A stretch of DNA of 5,412 bases. Source: Geobacter sp. (GTDB lineage Bacteria; Desulfobacterota; Desulfuromonadia; Geobacterales; Pseudopelobacteraceae). Shown in pieces: positions 1-4,818 of this stretch; position 1 is the stretch's first letter; each line of letters begins with the position of its first letter. Location of the stretch: NCBI GenBank assembly GCA_027346925.1, contig DAIERH010000169.1, forward strand, positions 1 through 5,412, read 5' to 3'. The translations under genes were made by a program, and so were the position numbers. The notes below the pieces were generated by a model. The model was not told the DNA's origin. It made no database searches and saw nothing but the letters and a program-made list of their open reading frames with translations.

Positions 1-78
1 CAGGTGGCCGACACCCTGTACGGCATTACTATGGAGGAGCCGGGGGCCTCAAAGGTGGTGTCGGTCAGGCTGCATTAA
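1..78 (+). CDS. smc: Chromosome segregation ATPase SMC, C-terminal end (partial)
   Basis: Only the last 25 codons and the TAA stop (76-78) are inside the window; the gene begins upstream. The visible peptide contains the run YGITMEEPGASKVVSVRL. It matches the extreme C-terminus typical of bacterial SMC proteins (LYGVTMEEPGVSKLVSV-type ending), which lies just after the Walker B/D-loop part of the ATPase head. SMC dimers with ScpA and ScpB condense and segregate the chromosome. The catalytic motifs themselves are outside the window and cannot be checked. The downstream ftsY neighbour supports the call, because smc-ftsY linkage is seen in several bacterial phyla. Identification rests on a short but characteristic tail. 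Confidence 0.85.
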   Translation, partial: QVADTLYGITMEEPGASKVVSVRLH

Positions 79-80
79 GA

Positions 81-199
81 GCAACGTCATATTTGAGCGC
101 TACCTGCGTTGTCGCGTCGTCGCCACCCTCGACGTACCATCGGTACGCCTCGGGCGCCTTCTCCGCTCCGCCTTGGTATCATCTCAAATCTGACGTTGC
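81..199. repeat. Large palindromic intergenic element with 17-nt terminal inverted repeats
   Basis: The left arm 81-97 (GCAACGTCATATTTGAG) and the right arm 183-199 (CTCAAATCTGACGTTGC) are reverse complements at 16 of 17 positions. The exact centre of symmetry at 140 coincides with a second, inner perfect hairpin: CGTACC (133-138), loop ATC, GGTACG (142-147). CCC 126-128 faces GGG 152-154, and TACC 101-104 faces GGTA 175-178. As RNA it would form a long, interrupted hairpin. It starts 2 nt after the smc stop and ends 11 nt before the Shine-Dalgarno of the next gene. The layout resembles REP/MITE-like intergenic elements, but no second copy exists in this window and no transposase is present. 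It could also act as an RNA-processing or termination structure. There is no T-tract, so it is not a standard intrinsic terminator. Confidence 0.75.
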
Positions 200-220
200 A
201 GCACCGATCGGGAGTTATGT

Positions 221-577
221 ATGCCGATTCAGGACATTCTGAAGAATCTGGTGGATCGCACGCCCCTTGCGGTGGGCGCCATCCTGGTGGATTGGGAGGG
301 GGAGGCGGTGCAGGAACACTGCCACTGCGACCCCTACGATATCCGTTTCGTTGCGGCCCACAAGGGGATCATCCTCAACCGCTTCAAGGAGATCCACGCC
401 AACGGACGGGTGGGTGAGGTCGAGGACGTGGTGGTGACCGCCAGGGAGGCTCACCTCATCATCGGTGCCGTGGATCAGGATTACGCGCTGGTGCTGCGGG
501 TCGGCCGGGGTTGCCCCGTGGCCCAGGCACTCCGTCATTTTCGCTGCAGCGTCGAACTGCTCAAGAAGGAGATATGA
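221..577 (+). CDS. Roadblock/LC7-domain protein (small GTPase-regulator-like)
   Basis: This encodes a 118-residue single-domain soluble protein with no signal peptide or membrane segment. The pattern fits the Roadblock/LC7 fold. There is an N-terminal helix (1-14), a strand GAILVDWEGEAV (19-30), a helix around 42-58, and then strands VEDVVVTAREAHLIIGAV (67-84) and YALVLRVG (88-95). A C-terminal helix (97-117) has the typical PVAQALRHFRCSVELLKKEI pattern. Family members such as MglB-type proteins often dimerise and regulate Ras-like GTPases. No MglA-type GTPase is visible here, and the only GTPase nearby is FtsY. The ATG at 221 is preceded by GGGAG (210-214) at 6-nt spacing; the nearby ATG at 217 is out of frame. 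The stop TGA (575-577) overlaps the ftsY start, so the two are probably translated together. The specific role is unknown. Confidence 0.75.
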   Translation: MPIQDILKNLVDRTPLAVGAILVDWEGEAVQEHCHCDPYDIRFVAAHKGIILNRFKEIHANGRVGEVEDVVVTAREAHLIIGAVDQDYALVLRVGRGCPVAQALRHFRCSVELLKKEI

Positions 578-1617
578 TGGAACGGTCGGAAAAGAAGGGC
601 TTCCTGCGGGGGCTGATGGACAGGATCGGCGGCGAAACCTCTGTTGCCGATACTGCCGAGAATGTGGCGCCACCACCGGTCAACGCCTCTCCCCCCCCCA
701 AGACGGGCCTGTTCGGCCGCCTGGCCTTGGGCCTGAAAAAGACCAAGGATGGCCTGGTGGGCCGGATCGACGCCCTGGTGTTGGGCAGGAAGGAGATCGA
801 CGCCGACACGCTGGAGGAATTGGAAGAGATCCTGATCACCTCGGACATTGGCGTGAAGACCACGGTGGAACTGATCCGTGGACTGGAGGAACGCCTTGGC
901 CGCAACGAGCTGAAGGATGGCGCGGCCCTGCGTGTGGCACTCAAGGAGGAGATCCTGAAGCGCCTGACGGCCCATCACGGCAGGTTGGAGATCGCTGGCC
1001 AGCATCCTTTCGTGCTGCTGGTGATTGGGGTGAACGGCGTGGGCAAGACCACCACCATCGGCAAGCTGGCCTCCCGCTTCTCGGCCGACGGCAAGCGGGT
1101 GCTCCTGGCGGCGGCCGACACCTTCCGTGCCGCCGCGTCCGAGCAGTTGGTAGTCTGGGGGGAGCGTTCCGGGGTGGATGTGATCCGCCACAAGGAGGGT
1201 GCCGACCCCTCGGCGGTGGTCTTCGACGCCTGCAAGGCGGCCCTGGCCCGGCAGGTGGACATCCTGATCATCGACACGGCCGGCCGGCTGCATACCAAGG
1301 TCAACCTGATGGAGGAGATGAAGAAGATCCGCCGGGTCATCGGGCGGGAGATCCCCGGCGCCCCCCATGAAACGCTGCTGGTCGTGGATGCCGCCACCGG
1401 CCAGAACGCCCTGTCCCAGGCCCGGCTCTTCAAAGAGGCTGCCCATGTCACGGGAATCGCCCTGACCAAGCTGGACGGCACTGCCAAGGGGGGCATCGTG
1501 GTGGCGGTCAGCCATGAATTCGCCCTTCCGGTACGCTACATCGGCGTGGGCGAGGCGATCGACGACCTGCGGGATTTTGATCCGCAGGAGTTCACGGATG
1601 CCCTCTTCCAGGAGTAG
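577..1617 (+). CDS. ftsY: Signal recognition particle receptor FtsY (GTPase)
   Basis: FtsY docks SRP-ribosome complexes at the inner membrane through a GTP-dependent complex with Ffh. From the ATG at 577 it has 346 residues. Residues 1-45 are a short, charged, low-complexity leader, far shorter than the long acidic A domain of E. coli FtsY. The NG domain follows, with all GTPase motifs intact: P-loop GVNGVGKTTT (151-160), DTFRAAASEQL (from 181), DTAGR (233-237), TKLDGTAKGG (297-306) and the closing GVGEAIDDLRDFDP (323-336). Two adjacent ATGs exist. The one at 574 overlaps the previous stop as ATGA but lies only 2 nt after AAGGAG (566-571). The one at 577 has a better 5-nt spacing and is preferred; the difference is one Met. 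A run of nine C (691-699) lies in the leader and is in frame. Confidence 0.97.
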   Translation: MERSEKKGFLRGLMDRIGGETSVADTAENVAPPPVNASPPPKTGLFGRLALGLKKTKDGLVGRIDALVLGRKEIDADTLEELEEILITSDIGVKTTVELIRGLEERLGRNELKDGAALRVALKEEILKRLTAHHGRLEIAGQHPFVLLVIGVNGVGKTTTIGKLASRFSADGKRVLLAAADTFRAAASEQLVVWGERSGVDVIRHKEGADPSAVVFDACKAALARQVDILIIDTAGRLHTKVNLMEEMKKIRRVIGREIPGAPHETLLVVDAATGQNALSQARLFKEAAHVTGIALTKLDGTAKGGIVVAVSHEFALPVRYIGVGEAIDDLRDFDPQEFTDALFQE

Positions 1618-1679
1618 CAAAACCGGTCCCGAGCATGGCCCGCGGACCAGGGAACCTCGCGATTTCACGCAATTAGGTC

Positions 1680-1708
1680 TTGACTTCGCGTTGGCTTGCG
1701 GGTATGGT
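1680..1708 (+). promoter_or_regulatory. Sigma70-type promoter for the zapB-zapA unit
   Basis: TTGACT (1680-1685) and TATGGT (1703-1708) are separated by exactly 17 nt, which is the ideal spacing. The -35 matches consensus at 5 of 6 positions and the -10 at 4 of 6. Transcription would start near 1714-1716, leaving a leader of about 20 nt that carries AAGGAG (1721-1726) ahead of the ATG at 1736. The promoter lies in the 118-nt gap after ftsY, so zapB-zapA can be expressed separately from smc-ftsY. Confidence 0.7.
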
Positions 1709-1735
1709 AGCATGTCCCGAAAGGAGACGGACACG

Positions 1736-1912
1736 ATGAACCAGGAACTTTTTGAAACGCTCGACACGAAGATCGGCGAGCTTCTGGAAAAATATGCGGC
1801 CCTGAAAGCCGAAAATACCCGGCTGTCCGAGGAAAACCAACGCTTCCTTGCCGAGCGGGAAGGGCTCAAGTCGCGCGTCGATGCCATCCTCGGCAAGCTG
1901 GAAGGGATTTGA
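1736..1912 (+). CDS. zapB: Short coiled-coil cell-division protein, ZapB-like
   Basis: A 58-residue protein that is essentially one continuous coiled coil. Hydrophobic residues fall exactly every seven positions (L16, L23, L30, F37, L44, I51). The second core position is Y20, N27, N34, R41, V48 and L55. The buried polar residues N27 and N34 suggest a parallel dimer in a fixed register. ZapB-family proteins are short coiled coils that join the Z-ring through ZapA, and zapA follows only 10 nt downstream, which is the main support for the name. The ATG at 1736 is preceded by AAGGAG (1721-1726) at 9-nt spacing. Low-complexity coiled coils match many families by chance, so the identity depends on size, heptads and the zapA neighbour. 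Confidence 0.75.
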   Translation: MNQELFETLDTKIGELLEKYAALKAENTRLSEENQRFLAEREGLKSRVDAILGKLEGI

Positions 1913-1922
1913 GCCGCCGCAT

Positions 1923-2195
1923 ATGAAAACGACCCACCTGGTTACGGTGCTGGGCCGGGAGATATCGGTCAGGAGTTCCGCCCCCCCCGAAAAGGTGCAG
2001 GCGGTCGAGACCTTCGTCAACGGCAGGCTGCTGGAGATAGGGGGCGCCCTCAGGAGTGGTGACGCCCAATTGGTCCTGACCCTGGCCCTGCTCAACACGG
2101 CCGAGGAACTGCTGGAACTGCGGGGGGCCGGGAAACCTGACGCCTCTGTTGAGGCGAGGCTGCAGGGGTTCATCGACAGGCTGGCAAAGGCATAA
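1923..2195 (+). CDS. zapA: Cell division protein ZapA
   Basis: A 90-residue cytoplasmic protein that bundles FtsZ filaments and stabilises the Z-ring. The N-terminal strand region (residues 4-16, HLVTVLGREISVR) is the typical ZapA opening, in which a beta hairpin carries a conserved LG.. motif. Next come an alpha helix with the Val/Phe-Val pattern (EKVQAVETFVNGRLLEIGG, 24-42) and a long C-terminal helix rich in Leu and Glu (47-68). The helix pattern LVLTLALLNTAEELLEL matches the ZapA dimer/tetramer helix. Length is normal for the family. The ATG lacks a strong Shine-Dalgarno at good distance, so translation is probably coupled to zapB, whose stop is 10 nt upstream. A C8 run (1981-1988) is in frame. 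Confidence 0.88.
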   Translation: MKTTHLVTVLGREISVRSSAPPEKVQAVETFVNGRLLEIGGALRSGDAQLVLTLALLNTAEELLELRGAGKPDASVEARLQGFIDRLAKA

Positions 2196-2216
2196 CATCA
2201 GGTTCAAGTTACAAAG

Positions 2217-2222
2217 TATAAA
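2217..2222 (+). promoter_or_regulatory. Candidate -10 box for the downstream structured RNA
   Basis: TATAAA (2217-2222) within an AT-rich patch, unusual in this GC-rich window, sits 7 nt before about 2229-2230. That is where the closing helix of the RNA described next would begin. No convincing -35 hexamer is present at 16-18 nt upstream, where the sequence reads through the end of zapA into TAACAT. The promoter call therefore rests on the -10 match and its position only. Processing from the zapA transcript is an alternative way to make the RNA. Confidence 0.4.
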
Positions 2223-2228
2223 TAGATA

Positions 2229-2450
2229 CACGGTCTCTTCAGGGAGACTTGATCATATATTCGCAGCAGACCCAATCAGACCCGACAGGGGCGATGTTGC
2301 GGCCACCCCTGTTTGCTGATACCTGACATCCGCAGAATATATCCGTCAACGAAAGGATGGAATCGCTCCAAAAGCACAGGAACCAGAGCAATCATCTCAT
2401 TCCATGGCACTCTTGAGCCATTCCACGCCTTTCCCCTCCCTGAACGATCT
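2229..2450 (+). ncRNA. ssrS: Structured non-coding RNA at the 6S RNA locus (zapA-ygfA gap)
   Basis: The segment has no plausible gene but closes on itself. TTCAGGGAG (2238-2246) pairs perfectly with CTCCCTGAA (2436-2444), extended by GGTC 2232-2235 with GATC 2446-2449. Arm A runs from 2249 to 2349: TTGA/TCAA, ATATATTC 2255-2262 with GAATATAT 2335-2342, CAGCA 2264-2268 with TGCTG 2314-2318, and ACAGGGG 2285-2291 with CCCCTGT 2306-2312. Arm B runs from 2351 to 2433: GAAAGG/CCTTTC (2351-2356, 2428-2433), TGGAAT/ATTCCA (2358-2363, 2420-2425), GCTC/GAGC (2365-2368, 2415-2418), with GGAA/TTCC and GAG/CTC further in. In many proteobacteria 6S RNA, which binds sigma70 RNA polymerase, lies exactly here, next to ygfA. 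The structure is read directly; the 6S name is inferred from location. The two-arm shape and about 220-nt length are atypical for 6S, and the ends are approximate. Confidence 0.6.
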
Positions 2451-2562
2451 TCCCGGCCCCCCGCCGGGCATCACCAGAGCAGTGCGCCGTACCCGATTCA
2501 TACACAAGTGACTCTCCGGTGGCGGGGCGAATGCGCAACTCCCGGTGCCGTGTGAAGGTGAT
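2451..2562 (+). other. Leader between the structured RNA and 5-FCL, with a GC hairpin
   Basis: CCCGGC (2452-2457), loop CCCCC, GCCGGG (2463-2468) forms a strong 6-bp hairpin 7 nt after the RNA closing helix. It is not followed by a T-tract, so it is at best a weak or Rho-assisted terminator or a 3'-end barrier for the RNA. Further on, CGGG 2523-2526 can pair with CCCG 2541-2544 just before the cyclo-ligase Shine-Dalgarno. No gene or clear promoter is seen in this stretch. Confidence 0.4.
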
Positions 2563-3174
2563 ATGCCAAAGAGATCTCTCCGGCAACAGATGCTCGCCCG
2601 GCGCGGGACGCTCAGCAGTGACGAATGGCTGGCATCCAGCCGTTCCGCCCAGCACAACCTGGTTACGCTGGAGGAGTATCACGGTGCAACCTGCATTGCG
2701 CTCTACTCGCCGACCCGCAACGAGACCGATACCGCGGACATCCTTGCGGCGGCCTTTCAGGCGGGAAAACGGGTGCTCTATCCGGCGGTCTGCGGCCGGG
2801 AGATGGTGTTGCGCCAGGTGACGGGTCTCGACTGCCTCGAATCCGGTTGTTTCGGTATCCTGGAACCCTGTGCCACAGGTCCGGACCATGGGGCCGATGA
2901 GGCGGACCTGATCGTCGTTCCCGGTGTTGCCTTTGACCTGGCCGGGCACCGGATCGGCTTCGGCAAGGGGTTTTACGACCGTTTTCTCACCCATCCAGGC
3001 CGAAAGGCCCACCTGGTTGGGTTATGCCACGATTTTCAGGTGATCGACGCTGCCATCCCCGCCGAGGGGCATGACATACGGATGGAGATCATCGTCACTG
3101 ACAAGCGCATCATCCGGTGCGGAAGTAACCGGCGCCACAAAGGTGGGCCGGATTCACATAGAGGAGGTTATTGA
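2563..3174 (+). CDS. ygfA: 5-formyltetrahydrofolate cyclo-ligase
   Basis: A 203-residue cytoplasmic enzyme that converts 5-formyl-THF to 5,10-methenyl-THF using ATP, recycling a folate that inhibits one-carbon enzymes. Visible family features are the basic N-terminal helix KRSLRQQMLARR (3-14), the strand IALYSPTRNETDT (45-57) and the KRVLYPAV strand (69-76). The hallmark loop PGVAFDLAGHRIGFGKGFYDR (120-140) binds ATP and folate, and DIRMEIIVTDKRII (171-184) is the usual C-terminal motif. The ATG at 2563 follows GAAGG (2554-2558) with 4-nt spacing. An upstream in-frame GTG at 2545 has no better site. About 19 residues past the last family motif form a basic, Gly-rich tail whose codons contain the rny Shine-Dalgarno. 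The stop is 1 nt before the rny ATG. Confidence 0.93.
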   Translation: MPKRSLRQQMLARRGTLSSDEWLASSRSAQHNLVTLEEYHGATCIALYSPTRNETDTADILAAAFQAGKRVLYPAVCGREMVLRQVTGLDCLESGCFGILEPCATGPDHGADEADLIVVPGVAFDLAGHRIGFGKGFYDRFLTHPGRKAHLVGLCHDFQVIDAAIPAEGHDIRMEIIVTDKRIIRCGSNRRHKGGPDSHRGGY

Positions 3175-3175
3175 T

Positions 3176-4740
3176 ATGGAAGTGAGTATCTGGATGGTCG
3201 TTATTACCCTGGTGGTAGCCGCCGGGGCCTATTTTGCAGGGACCAGGTTCAGCAAGAAGGATGCGGATTCCATCGTCAGGCAGGCCGAGGAACTGGCGAG
3301 CAAGGTGATCGAGGATGCCCGGCGCGAGGCCGACACCATCACCAAGGAAGTCGAACTCAAGGCCAGGGACGCGGCCATTGCGGCCAAGGAAGAGCATGAA
3401 CAGGAGATGCGGGAGAAGAAAAAGGATCTCCAGAACCTGGAAAACGCCTGCAGCAGAAGGAAGAAAACCTGGATAAGAAGGTTGCCCTGTTTGACCAGAA
3501 GGAGTTGGACATCCTCAAGAAAGAACAGGTCATTTCCCAGAAAGAGCAGACCCTGGCACAGCGGGAAGAGGAAGCGAAACAGGCGGTCCTTGCCCAGAAG
3601 GCCAAATTGGAGGCCATTTCGGGTATGTCGGCCGCGGAGGCCAAGAAGGAACTGATGGATGCCATGGAGAGCGAGGCCAAGCACGATGTGGCCAAGCGAA
3701 TAAAAGTCATCGAGGAGGAGGCCAGGGAGACCGCCGACAAGAAGGCCAAGGAGATCATGGCCCTGGCCATTCAGCGCTACGCCGGGGAATATGTGGCCGA
3801 GCGGACCGTTTCGGTGGTACCGCTCCCCTCGGATGAGATGAAGGGGCGCATCATCGGCCGCGAAGGCCGCAACATCCGCGCTCTGGAGGCGGCCACCGGC
3901 ATCGACCTGATCATCGACGACACCCCCGAGGCGGTGATCCTGTCCGGTTTCAATCCGGTGCGCCGCGAGGTGGCCCGCCTGTCGCTGGAAAAGCTGATCG
4001 CCGACGGCCGTATCCATCCGGGCCGGATTGAGGAGGTGGTGGCCAAGGCCACCGAAGAGGTGGAGCTCTCCATCAAGGAGGCCGGCGAGCAGGCCGCGTT
4101 CGACCTGGGGGTCCACGGCATCCATCCCGAGGTCCTCAAACTGATAGGGCGCCTCAAGTACCGCACCTCCTACACCCAGAACGTCTACCAGCATTCGCTG
4201 GAGGTGGCCTTCCTGTGCGGCATCATGGCCGCCGAGCTGGGCATCAACGTCAAGCAGGCCAAGCGCGCCGGGCTCTTGCACGACCTGGGCAAGGCCGTGG
4301 ATCACGAGGTTGAGGGTTCCCATGCGGTGATCGGCGCCGAACTGGCCCGCAAATACGGCGAATCCCCCAAGATCGTGCATGCCATCATGGCCCACCACGA
4401 GGACGAGAAGCCGACCACCGTGCTGGCGGTCCTGGTCCAGGCGGCCGACGCCCTTTCCGGTGCCCGCCCCGGTGCCCGGCGGGAGATGATGGAGACCTAT
4501 GTCAAGCGTCTGGAAGACCTGGAGCGCATCGCCACCTCATTCACCGGCGTCAGCTCCTCCTTTGCCATCCAGGCCGGCCGCGAGATCCGCGTCATGGTCT
4601 CCAGCGAACAGGTGACCGACGAGCAGTCGCTCATCATGGCCCGCGACATCGCCAAGAAGATCGAGGCCGAGATGACCTATCCCGGCCAGATCAAGGTCAA
4701 CGTGATTCGGGAAACGCGAGCGGTTGAGTACGCTCGGTAA
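3176..4740 (+). pseudogene. rny: Ribonuclease Y, split by a single-base frameshift
   Basis: RNase Y is a membrane-anchored endoribonuclease that initiates mRNA decay. The ATG at 3176 follows GAGGAGG (3161-3167) at 8 nt. Frame one gives an N-terminal membrane helix (residues 3-21) and a Lys/Glu-rich coiled coil up to about residue 89. At the A-run 3441-3444 the homology moves to another frame: GAA AAC GCC should read GAA AAA CGC, so one A appears missing. The second frame continues without interruption to TAA at 4738-4740. With one base restored the protein has 521 residues, the usual length. The KH domain with GRIIGREGRN (224-233) and the HD domain with catalytic HD in LLHDLGKA (H369, D370) are intact. 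As written, translation ends at 3655 after 159 residues. Either a sequencing error or a real, recent mutation explains this; no other lesion is seen. Confidence 0.88.
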
Positions 4741-4748
4741 CATCGTAC

Positions 4749-4798
4749 CACCCCCGCCCTGACGGGCACCCCCTCCTGAATCAGGAGGGGGCGGGGTG
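4749..4798 (+). other. GC-rich multi-hairpin between rny and ymdB
   Basis: The main stem is CCCCCTCCT (4769-4777), loop GAATC, AGGAGGGGG (4783-4791), 9 bp and perfect. A smaller hairpin GCCC (4756-4759), loop TGAC, GGGC (4764-4767) lies just before it. An outer helix of CCCC 4752-4755 with GGGG 4793-4796, plus flanking CA/TG, could enclose both as a three-way structure. It begins 9 nt after the rny stop. The sequence after it is TGATTAAGG, with no T-tract, so a normal intrinsic terminator is not supported. It may be a partial terminator, an RNA-processing barrier or a control on ymdB translation, since the ymdB AAGGA (4802-4806) lies immediately after it. Confidence 0.6.
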
Positions 4799-4818
4799 AT
4801 TAAGGAACTGCCAGCCTC

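Noticed and set aside
1625..1648. Hairpin GGTCC/GGACC after ftsY as a terminator
   Set aside because: There are only five to seven pairs with a loop of about nine to fourteen bases and no following T-tract; too weak to call.
535..1896. Long open frame on the minus strand (453 codons) across ftsY and zapB
   Set aside because: It lies wholly antisense to clearly identified genes, has no family resemblance and is explained by GC-rich codon usage that removes stops from the opposite strand.
2202..2222. TTCAAG as a -35 partner of the TATAAA box
   Set aside because: The spacing is only about 8-9 nt, far below the 16-18 nt needed for sigma70.
2285..2314. ACAGGGG/CCCCTGT hairpin followed by TTT as an intrinsic terminator of zapBA
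   Set aside because: Only three T follow, and the hairpin fits as the tip of arm A of the larger RNA fold.
2313..2555. 80-codon plus-strand open frame in the zapA-ygfA gap
   Set aside because: It overlaps the structured RNA, has no Shine-Dalgarno and gives a low-complexity peptide without family features; RNA structure explains the sequence better.
3440..3446. Programmed -1 frameshift site in rny
   Set aside because: G GAA AAC does not satisfy the X XXY YYZ rule, no obvious downstream pseudoknot was found, and RNase Y is not known to need recoding; a one-base deletion is simpler.
3229..4398. Long open frame on the minus strand (389 codons) across rny
   Set aside because: It is antisense to the RNase Y coding region, with a His/Gly/Leu-rich composition typical of a shadow frame and no recognisable domain.
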